DNA of 15,339 bases from Alphaproteobacteria bacterium (GTDB lineage Bacteria > Pseudomonadota > Alphaproteobacteria > Puniceispirillales > Puniceispirillaceae), in assembly GCA_022425565.1 (NCBI GenBank), contig JAKMFG010000322.1, positions 1-15,339 of the forward strand, written 5' to 3'. Both the position numbers and the translations under genes were made by a program. Shown piece after piece: positions 8,699 through 15,086 of the stretch. Within the stretch, counting starts at the first letter, position 1; every line of letters begins with the position of its first letter. The notes beneath the pieces were generated by a model. It was not told the DNA's origin. It saw nothing but the letters and a program-made list of their open reading frames with translations, and ran no database searches.

Positions 8699-9175
8699 AT
8701 GAAACTCAACGAAATCAGTGACAATCCTGGTGCTACCAAGAACCGCAAGCGCGTTGGACGCGGCATCGGTTCAGGAACCGGTAAGACGGCGGGTAGTGGT
8801 CACAAGGGTCAGAAGGCACGCTCCGGCGTGTCCATCAACGGCTTTGAGGGCGGCCAGATGCCGATCCATCGCCGTCTGCCGAAGCGTGGCTTCACCAATA
8901 TCTTCCGCAAGCAGTATGTCGAGGTGAACCTCGGCCGCCTGCAGGCCGCGATTGATGCTGGCAAGCTCGACGCCAAGAAGCCGGTTGATTCCGCTGCCCT
9001 GCTGGGTGCTGGCGTGATTTCCAAGCCGCGTGACGGCGTACGCATTCTCGGCAAGGGCGAACTTACCGCCAAGAAGCTCGAGATCCATGCTGCAGGCGCG
9101 TCGAAGGCAGCCATCGCGGCTGTCGAGGCAGGTGGGGGCAAGATTGTCCTTCCGGCCGGCGACGACCAGGCCTGA
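8699..9175 (+). CDS. rplO: 50S ribosomal protein L15
   Basis: L15 (158 residues from this start; E. coli 144) binds 23S rRNA late in 50S assembly. The Gly/Arg/Lys-rich N-terminal arm ([21 protein letters not shown], then HKGQKARSG) and the segment [18 protein letters not shown] are diagnostic; the C-terminal globular domain follows ([20 protein letters not shown]). Two tandem ATG codons occur at 8696 and 8699; ribosome-binding-site spacing and the MKLNEI start favour 8699, and the other choice would add just one Met. The protein is followed by secY after 32 bases. Confidence 0.96.
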   Translation: MKLNEISDNPGATKNRKRVGRGIGSGTGKTAGSGHKGQKARSGVSINGFEGGQMPIHRRLPKRGFTNIFRKQYVEVNLGRLQAAIDAGKLDAKKPVDSAALLGAGVISKPRDGVRILGKGELTAKKLEIHAAGASKAAIAAVEAGGGKIVLPAGDDQA

Positions 9176-9207
9176 CGGCAGCCCGACTGGCGAGAAGGTA
9201 GGCAGGA

Positions 9208-10545
9208 ATGGCAACCACCGCAGAACGTATGGCAAGTGGCGTCGGCTTCGGCGCCCTCGCAAAGGCCGAGGAGCTGAAGAAGCGCCTCTGGTTCACCGTT
9301 GGTGCGCTGATCATCTATCGCCTTGGAACGTATCTTCCGCTTCCGGGAATTGATCCCGGGGCGCTGTCAGATATCTTCTCGCAGCAATCCTCGGGCATCC
9401 TTGGGATGTTCGACATGTTCTCGGGCGGCGCGCTTGGTCGTATGACCATCTTCGCCCTGAACATCATGCCCTACATTACCGCGTCGATCATCATGCAACT
9501 GATGACCGCTGTCGTTCCGACTCTCGAGCAGATGAAGAAGGACGGCGAGGCCGGCCGCAAGCAGATCAACCAGTATACGCGCTACCTGACGGTGCTTCTG
9601 GCGACTGTTCAGGGTTACGGCATCGCTGTTGGCCTCGAGGCCGCGTCGGGCGTTGTCAGCGATCCGGGCATGTTCTTCCGGATTACGACGGTGACTACCC
9701 TTGTCGGCGGCACGCTGTTCCTGATGTGGCTTGGTGAACAGATTACCAGTCGCGGCGTCGGTAACGGTATCTCGCTGATCATCTTCTCCGGCATTGTCGC
9801 CGAGGTGCCGTCGGCAATCGCCGGCACGCTCGAGCTTGGCCGGACCGGGGCGCTGTCCGCCTTCCTGATCATCGGCGTGTTCCTGATGGCCATTGCCGTT
9901 ATCGCGTTCATCGTCTTTATCGAGCGTTCGGTCCGCAAGATCGTCGTCCAGTACCCGAAGCGCCAGCATGGTAACAAGGTATTCGGCGGCGATCAGTCCT
10001 TCCTGCCGATGAAGATCAATGTGCCGGGTGTGATCCCGCCTATTTTCGCCTCTTCGCTGCTGTTGATGCCGGTATCGATCATCAACCTCAGCGGTGGGAC
10101 CGCAGGGGGTGCCGACTGGCTCGTGACGCTGAATGCGCTTCTGGGACGTGGCCAGCCGCTTTATCTCGGCATCTATATGGGCCTGATCGTCTTTTTCGCC
10201 TTCTTTTACACGGCGATCGTGTTCAATCCGCAGGACACGGCAGAAAACCTGCGCCGGAACGGTGGCTATATCCCGGGCATCCGCCCTGGCAAGACCACGG
10301 CCGATTACCTGGACAATATTCTGACCAGGCTGACGGTTCTTGGCGCGGCCTATCTGTCCTTTGTCTGCTTGCTTCCCGAAATCCTGATCAGCCAGTATGC
10401 CGTACCGTTCTATCTCGGTGGCACTTCGCTTCTCATCGTGGTGACCGTTACTCTCGACACCGTCGGCCAGATTCAGTCGCACCTTCTTGCGCACCAGTAT
10501 GAGGGGCTCGTGAAGAAGTCGAAGCTGAAGGGGCGCAACCGATGA
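9208..10545 (+). CDS. secY: Preprotein translocase subunit SecY
   Basis: SecY (445 residues; E. coli 443) is the ten-helix inner-membrane channel of the SecYEG translocon, working with SecA or docked ribosomes. The cytosolic N-terminus runs to about residue 26 (AEELKKRLWFTVG). The first periplasmic/plug region contains GILGMFDMFSGGALGRMTIFALNIMPYI. The signature ITSRGVGNGISLIIFSGIV and the cytosolic loop QYPKRQHG are present. The loop-5 signature NPQDTAENLRRNGGYIPGIRPG includes Arg359, which aligns with E. coli Arg357, required for SecA-driven transport. GAGAAGG at 9192-9198 is the ribosome-binding site. It overlaps adk by 4 bases (ATGA), indicating coupled translation. Membrane helices were judged by eye from hydrophobic stretches. 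Confidence 0.98.
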   Translation: MATTAERMASGVGFGALAKAEELKKRLWFTVGALIIYRLGTYLPLPGIDPGALSDIFSQQSSGILGMFDMFSGGALGRMTIFALNIMPYITASIIMQLMTAVVPTLEQMKKDGEAGRKQINQYTRYLTVLLATVQGYGIAVGLEAASGVVSDPGMFFRITTVTTLVGGTLFLMWLGEQITSRGVGNGISLIIFSGIVAEVPSAIAGTLELGRTGALSAFLIIGVFLMAIAVIAFIVFIERSVRKIVVQYPKRQHGNKVFGGDQSFLPMKINVPGVIPPIFASSLLLMPVSIINLSGGTAGGADWLVTLNALLGRGQPLYLGIYMGLIVFFAFFYTAIVFNPQDTAENLRRNGGYIPGIRPGKTTADYLDNILTRLTVLGAAYLSFVCLLPEILISQYAVPFYLGGTSLLIVVTVTLDTVGQIQSHLLAHQYEGLVKKSKLKGRNR

Positions 10546-11108
10546 ACATCATCCTTTTCGGAGCGCCCGGTGCCGGCAAGGGCACACAGGCCAAGCGTCT
10601 GGTTGAAGCGCGTGGACTGGTACAGCTTTCGACTGGCGACATGCTTCGGGCCGCAATTGACGCCGGAACCGAACTCGGCCTGCGCGCCAGGGAAATCATG
10701 GACCGTGGTGACCTTGTGTCGGATGAAATCATTCTAGGCATGATTGCCGAGCGTATGGACAGCCCGGATTGCGCCAATGGCGTGATTCTCGACGGCTTCC
10801 CACGCACCGTCGCACAGGCCGAAGGTCTGGATGCGATGCTTGAGGAGCGTGACCTCGCACTCAGTCATGTCATCGAGATCAGCGTTGACGAGAACGCCCT
10901 GTTTGCGCGGATCGAGAACCGCGCGGCAGAGACCGGCGGTTCGCGCGCAGACGACAATGCAGAGACGCTTCGCAAGCGCCTCGCGGTCTATCACGAGAAT
11001 ACGGCGCCGCTTCTGCCCTACTACGATGGCAAGGGTCTTTTGAAGACGGTCGACGGCATGGTTTCGATTGATGAAGTCGGTCAGGCGATCGACGAAATTC
11101 TGGGGTAA
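10542..11108 (+). CDS. adk: Adenylate kinase (short-LID type)
   Basis: Adenylate kinase catalyses ATP + AMP = 2 ADP in the cytoplasm and maintains adenylate balance. The P-loop GAPGAGKGTQ is at residues 7-16. The AMP-binding segment STGDMLRAA is at about 30-38, and DGFPRT is at 84-89. The LID is reduced to a short loop (NRAAETGGSRADDN, about 126-139), so the protein is 188 residues rather than the roughly 214 of the E. coli long form. There are no zinc-binding cysteines. The short form and the position after secY are both usual in Alphaproteobacteria. It overlaps secY by 4 bases and is the last gene before a promoter-bearing gap. Confidence 0.98.
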   Translation: MNIILFGAPGAGKGTQAKRLVEARGLVQLSTGDMLRAAIDAGTELGLRAREIMDRGDLVSDEIILGMIAERMDSPDCANGVILDGFPRTVAQAEGLDAMLEERDLALSHVIEISVDENALFARIENRAAETGGSRADDNAETLRKRLAVYHENTAPLLPYYDGKGLLKTVDGMVSIDEVGQAIDEILG

Positions 11109-11124
11109 CAACAACGCGTTGAGG

Positions 11125-11152
11125 TTGACTGTAGGGGCCAAAAGCCTATAAT
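11125..11152 (+). promoter_or_regulatory. Sigma-70-type promoter of the alpha operon (rpsM promoter)
   Basis: TTGACT (11125-11130, 5 of 6 consensus bases) and TATAAT (11147-11152, 6 of 6) are separated by 16 bases. Transcription would begin near 11158-11160, giving a leader of about 110 bases before the rpsM GTG. It is in the largest non-coding gap of the window (162 bases), exactly between the spc and alpha gene groups. The consensus match is seen directly; activity is inferred. Confidence 0.85.
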
Positions 11153-11158
11153 CCGCCA

Positions 11159-11270
11159 CCTTCTAGATATTCAGAAGTGATGCGGGTCCGTCCTGGGGGA
11201 CGGTGGTCCTACATGGTCGTAGTTTGACGGGCGCCGGAGCAATGGCGTCAATTCTGAAGGGAGCCAGACA
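11159..11270 (+). promoter_or_regulatory. Structured 5' leader of rpsM (candidate regulatory leader)
   Basis: Three successive stem-loops can be drawn. The first is CCGTCC/GGACGG (11188-11193 with 11198-11203, loop TGGG). The second is CTAC/GTAG (11209-11212 with 11219-11222). The third is TTGACG/CGTCAA (11224-11229 with 11246-11251), ending 4 bases before the ribosome-binding site GAAGGGAG (11256-11263). In E. coli the alpha operon leader is bound by S4, but rpsD is not in this operon, so any regulator is unknown. Pairings are seen by eye; a regulatory role is inference. Confidence 0.45.
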
Positions 11271-11639
11271 GTGGCACGAATTGCGAGTGTAAATATTCCC
11301 ACCAAGAAGCGGGTGGAAATCGCACTGACCTATATTCACGGCATCGGCCGGACCAGCGCGAAAAGCATCTGCGATCGCGCTGCCATTCCTGACGAGCGCC
11401 GTGTTGCCGACCTGTCAGAGGACGAGCTGACGAAGATCCGTGAGATCATCGACGCCGACTTTCTGGTCGAAGGCGACCTTCGCCGGAAGACCTCCATGGA
11501 CATCAAGCGGTATCTTGACCTTGGCTGCCTGCGCGGCCTGCGTCATCGCCGCAACCTGCCGGTTCGTGGCCAGCGCACGCATACAAATGCGCGTACCCGC
11601 AAGGGCCCGGCCAAGCCGATCGCCGGTAAGAAGAAATAA
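11271..11639 (+). CDS. rpsM: 30S ribosomal protein S13
   Basis: S13 (122 residues; usual 115-125) sits in the 30S head and contacts the P-site tRNA and the 50S bridge proteins. The start is GTG at 11271, supported by GAAGGGAG 7 bases upstream and by the family N-terminus [26 protein letters not shown] (helix-hairpin-helix-like segment [14 protein letters not shown]). The C-terminal basic tail [43 protein letters not shown] matches the signature. It is the first gene after the alpha-operon promoter. It is the only ribosomal gene in the window that does not start with ATG. Confidence 0.97.
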   Translation: MARIASVNIPTKKRVEIALTYIHGIGRTSAKSICDRAAIPDERRVADLSEDELTKIREIIDADFLVEGDLRRKTSMDIKRYLDLGCLRGLRHRRNLPVRGQRTHTNARTRKGPAKPIAGKKK

Positions 11640-11663
11640 CAGCGGACACCGAGGAGTAAGCAT

Positions 11664-12059
11664 ATGGCAAAGCAACCTTCGCAAGGCCGGGTCCGTCGTC
11701 GCGAGCGGAAGAACATCACCAGTGGTGTGGCTCACGTCAATTCGACCTTCAACAACACCATGATCACCATCACCGACGTTCAGGGCAATACCATTGCCTG
11801 GGCATCTGCGGGTGGCATGGGCTTCAAGGGCTCGCGCAAATCGACCCCGTTCGCGGCACAGATGGCCGCCGAAGACGCGGGCAAGAAAGCTGCCGAGCAT
11901 GGCATGAAGTCTCTCGACGTCCAGGTGCGTGGTCCAGGCTCAGGCCGGGAATCAGCTCTTCGGGCGCTGCAAGCGGTCGGTTTTAACGTCACATCGATCC
12001 GTGACGTGACCCCGATCCCGCATAACGGCTGCCGTCCGCGCAAGCGTCGCCGCGTCTAA
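11664..12059 (+). CDS. rpsK: 30S ribosomal protein S11
   Basis: S11 (131 residues; E. coli 129) lies on the 30S platform beside the E-site mRNA. The segments [39 protein letters not shown] and [20 protein letters not shown] are diagnostic, ending in [18 protein letters not shown]. Asn121 in the HNG motif aligns with the E. coli asparagine that is converted to isoaspartate (modification inferred only). A strong GAGGAG site (11651-11656) is 7 bases before the ATG. A 90-base gap with a strong stem-loop follows; rpsD, which lies here in E. coli, is absent. Confidence 0.98.
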   Translation: MAKQPSQGRVRRRERKNITSGVAHVNSTFNNTMITITDVQGNTIAWASAGGMGFKGSRKSTPFAAQMAAEDAGKKAAEHGMKSLDVQVRGPGSGRESALRALQAVGFNVTSIRDVTPIPHNGCRPRKRRRV

Positions 12060-12087
12060 TCAGACCCGCGATTGCCCTGCGCGTCGC

Positions 12088-12110
12088 ACGCCGGCCTGTG
12101 GGGCCGGCGT
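12088..12110 (+). promoter_or_regulatory. Strong stem-loop between rpsK and rpoA
   Basis: ACGCCGGCC (12088-12096) pairs perfectly with GGCCGGCGT (12102-12110) around a 5-base TGTGG loop. No T-run follows (TGCCGAAACT), so it does not look like a standard intrinsic terminator. It could stabilise the upstream mRNA end, mark a processing site or attenuate rpoA. Rpo alpha must still be transcribed, and no good promoter is visible between the hairpin and rpoA. Confidence 0.55.
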
Positions 12111-12149
12111 TGCCGAAACTGGATACTGTTCGCATAAAGGAACACCAAT

Positions 12150-13166
12150 ATGATTGAAAAGAACTGGTTGGACCTGAAAAAGCCCGACGAACTGGAAATC
12201 AGGCAGTCCGAATACAACCCGAGCCAGGCGGTGATCGAGGTTGGACCATTCGAGCGTGGCTTTGGCGTGACCATCGGCAACGCCCTCCGCCGTGTTCTGC
12301 TGTCTTCGCTTCAGGGTTCCGCCATTTCGGCCGTACAGATTCAGGGCGTTGTCCATGAATTCTCGTCGATCCCGGGTGTTCGCGAGGACGTGACTGATCT
12401 TGTTCTGAACTTCAAGGGCGTGGCTGTCCGCGTCGATGATGATCAGCCGAAGCGCCTGCGTCTTGCCGCAGAGGGCCCGGCTACCGTGACCGCCGGCATG
12501 ATTTCCGAATCTGCCGGTGTAGAGATCATGAACCCCGACCATGTAATTTGCCAACTCGACAAGGGTGCGTCTGTTTCGATGGAACTGACTGTGACCTCGG
12601 GCAAGGGCTATGTCCCGGCTGGCAGCATGCGTACCGAGGATTCGCCGATTGGCCTTATTCCGATCGATGCGATTTACAGCCCGGTGCGCCAGGTTGCCTA
12701 CAAGGTGGACAACGCCCGTGTTGGCCAGATCACCGATTATGACAAGCTTCTTCTGACCGTCGAGACTGACGGTTCGGTCACGCCTGAGGACGCCGTTGCC
12801 TATGCTGCGCGCATCCTGCAGGAGCAGCTCCAGCCCTTCATCAATTTCGAAGAGCCGAAGGAGCAGCCGAGCGACGAGGAGAACGAGGACCTGCCGTTCA
12901 GCCGCAACCTGCTTCGCAAGGTCGACGAACTGGAACTTTCGGTCCGTTCTGCGAACTGCCTGAAGAACGACAACATCGTATATATCGGCGATCTGGTGCT
13001 GAAGACCGAGTACGAAATGCTTCGTACTCCGAACTTTGGCCGCAAGTCGCTGAATGAGATCAAGGAAGTCCTCAAGGGCATGAATCTGGAACTTGGCATG
13101 GATATCCCTGCCTGGCCGCCGGAGAATGTCGAGGAACTTGCCCGCCGCCTGGACGAACCTTTCTAG
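12150..13166 (+). CDS. rpoA: DNA-directed RNA polymerase subunit alpha
   Basis: The alpha subunit (338 residues; E. coli 329) dimerises to nucleate the RNA polymerase core. The N-terminal domain (about 1-235) carries the dimerisation motif [14 protein letters not shown] (43-56). A polar acidic linker ([16 protein letters not shown], about 232-247) follows. The C-terminal domain (about 255-325) has the DNA/activator-binding determinant VRSANCLK: Arg266, Asn269, Cys270 and Lys272 align with Arg265, Asn268, Cys269 and Lys271 of E. coli, which contact UP elements and activators. The helix-hairpin-helix segment [18 protein letters not shown] and [10 protein letters not shown] complete it. AAAGGA (12136-12141) is the ribosome-binding site. 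It lies in the alpha operon after S11. Confidence 0.98.
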   Translation: MIEKNWLDLKKPDELEIRQSEYNPSQAVIEVGPFERGFGVTIGNALRRVLLSSLQGSAISAVQIQGVVHEFSSIPGVREDVTDLVLNFKGVAVRVDDDQPKRLRLAAEGPATVTAGMISESAGVEIMNPDHVICQLDKGASVSMELTVTSGKGYVPAGSMRTEDSPIGLIPIDAIYSPVRQVAYKVDNARVGQITDYDKLLLTVETDGSVTPEDAVAYAARILQEQLQPFINFEEPKEQPSDEENEDLPFSRNLLRKVDELELSVRSANCLKNDNIVYIGDLVLKTEYEMLRTPNFGRKSLNEIKEVLKGMNLELGMDIPAWPPENVEELARRLDEPF

Positions 13167-13190
13167 GCAGCGACTGAGTATTTTACGTGA

Positions 13191-13215
13191 ACCGGAAGCC
13201 ATGAGGGCGGCCGGT
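13191..13215 (+). promoter_or_regulatory. Stem-loop just upstream of rplQ
   Basis: ACCGG (13191-13195) pairs with CCGGT (13211-13215). After a symmetric AA/GG internal loop, GCC (13198-13200) pairs with GGC (13206-13208) around an ATGAG loop. The structure ends 2 bases before the rplQ ribosome-binding site AAGGGAG (13218-13224). It has no T-run, so it is not a terminator. A role in rplQ translation or mRNA processing is only a possibility. Confidence 0.35.
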
Positions 13216-13232
13216 CTAAGGGAGACAGGACA

Positions 13233-13664
13233 ATGCGTCATCGTATTGGCGGACGGAAACTGAACCGTACATCACAGCATCGTCAGATGCTGTTCCGGAA
13301 CATGGCACAGGCACTGATCAAGCACGAGCAGATCGTGACAACCCTGCCGAAGGCGAAAGAACTTCGTCCGGTGGTTGAGCGCCTGATCACACTTGGCAAG
13401 CGTGGCGATCTTCATGCCCGCCGGCTGGCCCATGCCCGTCTTCGCGACGATGCGATGACCAAGAAGCTGTTTGAGGTTCTTGGCCCGCGCTATGAAGAGC
13501 GTGCTGGTGGCTATTGCCGCATCATGAAGGCAGGCTTTCGCTATGGCGACTCTGCGCCGATGGCCGTGATCGAGCTTGTCGACCGTGATGAGGATGCCCG
13601 TGGCCAGGATTCGGGTCCGGTTCAGGTCGAGGACGATCTCCAGACTGAAGAAACAGCGGCCTGA
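13233..13664 (+). CDS. rplQ: 50S ribosomal protein L17, with acidic C-terminal tail
   Basis: L17 (143 residues; E. coli 127) binds 23S rRNA near the tunnel exit. The N-terminal [54 protein letters not shown] and the segment [26 protein letters not shown] define it. The roughly 25-residue end after VELVD-like sequence ([19 protein letters not shown], then LQTEETAA) is acidic and low in complexity, a family-variable extension. It is the last gene of the alpha operon; a 66-base gap separates it from rpoA, and the terminator at 13689 follows. Confidence 0.97.
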   Translation: MRHRIGGRKLNRTSQHRQMLFRNMAQALIKHEQIVTTLPKAKELRPVVERLITLGKRGDLHARRLAHARLRDDAMTKKLFEVLGPRYEERAGGYCRIMKAGFRYGDSAPMAVIELVDRDEDARGQDSGPVQVEDDLQTEETAA

Positions 13665-13688
13665 TCGCCCTGAATGATTGAGAATTCT

Positions 13689-13723
13689 GGGCCGTCCCCT
13701 TGCCGGGGCGGCCCTTTTTCTTT
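13689..13723 (+). terminator. Rho-independent terminator of the ribosomal protein cluster
   Basis: GGGCCGTCCC (13689-13698) pairs with GGGGCGGCCC (13705-13714) over 10 pairs with one T·G wobble, around the loop CTTGCC, and is followed by TTTTTCTTT (13715-13723). It lies 24 bases after the rplQ stop and is the only hairpin with a T-run that I see in the window. Confidence 0.93.
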
Positions 13724-13757
13724 GCCGCAAACCATGGCTTTGGGTGAAGATAGCGCC

Positions 13758-15086
13758 ATGACTCAGCTCGACCTCGACACACCGGATGGCCGCCAGGACG
13801 CGGAGGCTGACGCCAATGCGCCTCTTGCCGAACTGCTGCGCCCAAAGGACCTGTCGCAGGTGGTGGGGCAGGAAGGGCTTCTTGGTCCGCAAGGGCGGCT
13901 TCGCCGGATGCTGGATGGGGGCGAGCTTGCCTCGATTATTTTCTGGGGCCCGCCCGGTACCGGCAAAACCACCATCGCACGCCTGCTGGCGGCCGAAGCC
14001 GGCATGGAATTTGAGCCGATCTCTGCCGTATTCGACGGTGTCGCCGATCTCCGCAAGGTGTTCGAACGGGCCGGCAAGCGGCGCGGCGCAGGCGCACGCA
14101 CGCTGCTGTTCGTTGACGAGGTGCATCGGTTTAACAAGGCCCAGCAGGACGGGCTGCTGCCGCGTGTCGAGGACGGTACCGTCACCCTGATCGGTGCGAC
14201 CACGGAAAACCCGTCATTTGCGCTGAACGGTGCGCTGCTGTCGCGGGCGCAGGTGATGCTGGTGGAACGGCTGTCGCCGGAGGCGCTGGAGGCATTGTTA
14301 CTTCGTGTCGAGGCGCATATTGGCAGCTCTCTTCCGCTGGATGACGAGGCGCGCGCCGCGTTAAAGGCGATGGCGGATGGTGACGGACGATACCTTCTGA
14401 ACATGGCGTCATCGCTGGCGGGTCTTGAACAGCAGGTCCGGCTCGACCCGGCCGGGCTGGCTGCCATCGTCGCTGGCCGGGCTCCGGCGTTTGATCGCGC
14501 CGGAGAGCAGCATTACAACCTGATGTCGGCGCTTCACAAGACGCTTCGCGGCTCCGATGCTGATGCGGCGCTCTACTGGCTGGCGCGGATGCTTGCCGGG
14601 GGCGAGGACCCGAATTACATCCTGCGGCGGCTGACCCGTTTCGCATCCGAGGATATAGGCCTTGCCGAGCCGGAATCTCTGCCGCGCGCGCTGGCCGCCT
14701 GGCAGGCCTTCGAACGGCTTGGCAGCCCGGAGGGCGAGCTCGCCATCGCCAATCTGGTGATCTATCTCGCCACGGCGCCGAAATCGAACGCCGCCTATGC
14801 CGCGATGAAGGCGGCGAACCGGGCGGCGGCTACTACCGGATCGCTAATGCCGCCTGCGCATATCCTGAACGCCCCCACCGGCCTGATGAAGGATCTCGGC
14901 TATGGCAGGGATTATGCCTATGACCATGACGATCCAGACGGGTTTGCCGGGCAGAACGGATTTCCGGATGAAATGCAGCGGCAACGGTTCTACACGCCCG
15001 TGGAGCGCGGATACGAGCGCGAGATCGGCAAGCGGCTTGCCTATTGGGACAGGTTGCGCACCGAAAAGAGCGGAGGCGGCAAGTGA
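13758..15086 (+). CDS. rarA: Replication-associated recombination protein RarA (MgsA), AAA+ ATPase
   Basis: RarA (MgsA; related to eukaryotic WRNIP1/Mgs1) is a clamp-loader-like AAA+ ATPase that acts at stalled replication forks with SSB and RecA. The start at 13758 gives 442 residues, near the usual 430-447, and begins MTQLDLDTPDG. Visible motifs are LLRPKDLSQVVGQEGLLG (27-44), Walker A GPPGTGKTT (64-72), Walker B LLFVDEVHRF (116-125), sensor-1 GATTENPSF (146-154), and LLSRAQV with Arg163 as the likely arginine finger. The C-terminal tetramerisation region contains HYNLMSALHKTLRGSDADAA, ALYWLARMLAGGEDP and RRLTRFASEDIGLAEP. No strong ribosome-binding site is seen (GGTGAAGA, 13743-13750). No promoter is evident after the terminator, so expression may rely on read-through or a weak promoter. 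The crcB start overlaps its stop. Confidence 0.95.
   Translation: MTQLDLDTPDGRQDAEADANAPLAELLRPKDLSQVVGQEGLLGPQGRLRRMLDGGELASIIFWGPPGTGKTTIARLLAAEAGMEFEPISAVFDGVADLRKVFERAGKRRGAGARTLLFVDEVHRFNKAQQDGLLPRVEDGTVTLIGATTENPSFALNGALLSRAQVMLVERLSPEALEALLLRVEAHIGSSLPLDDEARAALKAMADGDGRYLLNMASSLAGLEQQVRLDPAGLAAIVAGRAPAFDRAGEQHYNLMSALHKTLRGSDADAALYWLARMLAGGEDPNYILRRLTRFASEDIGLAEPESLPRALAAWQAFERLGSPEGELAIANLVIYLATAPKSNAAYAAMKAANRAAATTGSLMPPAHILNAPTGLMKDLGYGRDYAYDHDDPDGFAGQNGFPDEMQRQRFYTPVERGYEREIGKRLAYWDRLRTEKSGGGK
15072..15076 (+). promoter_or_regulatory. Ribosome-binding site that decides the crcB GTG start
   Basis: GGAGG inside the last codons of rarA is 6 bases from the GTG at 15083, and 18 bases from the next in-frame ATG at 15095. 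This favours the GTG start and coupled translation with rarA. Confidence 0.75.

Noticed and set aside
9343..9359. Stem-loop CCGGGA/TCCCGG near the 5' end of secY
   Set aside because: It encodes the conserved Pro-Gly-Ile-Asp-Pro-Gly stretch of SecY; the symmetry follows from the repeated Pro-Gly codons and is probably incidental.
9367..10494. Minus-strand open frame of 375 codons opposite secY
   Set aside because: Composition is the charged, Arg/Asp/His-rich pattern produced by reading the complement of a hydrophobic membrane protein gene; no real domains.
11112..11121. Palindrome CAACGCGTTG after adk, considered as a terminator or operator
   Set aside because: Ten bases with no loop and no T-run cannot terminate transcription; too short to claim an operator, though it lies just upstream of the -35 element.
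11224..11252. Second promoter-like TTGACG in the rpsM leader
   Set aside because: The matching -10 position reads GTCAAT (3 of 6), and the TTGACG is better explained as one arm of the TTGACG/CGTCAA stem.
12110..12138. Possible rpoA promoter TTGCCG, 17 bases, CATAAA
   Set aside because: Only 4 of 6 matches in each element, the -35 overlaps the stem-loop arm, and the start site would fall inside the rpoA ribosome-binding region, leaving almost no leader.
12060..13241. Minus-strand open frame of 393 codons opposite rpoA
   Set aside because: Fully antisense to rpoA and its flanking gaps, with no recognisable protein family.
13674..13757. Upstream ATG codons at 13674 and 13734 as rarA starts
   Set aside because: The first would run through the terminator hairpin and adds residues not found in RarA. 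The second cannot be excluded, but 13758 gives the more usual length.
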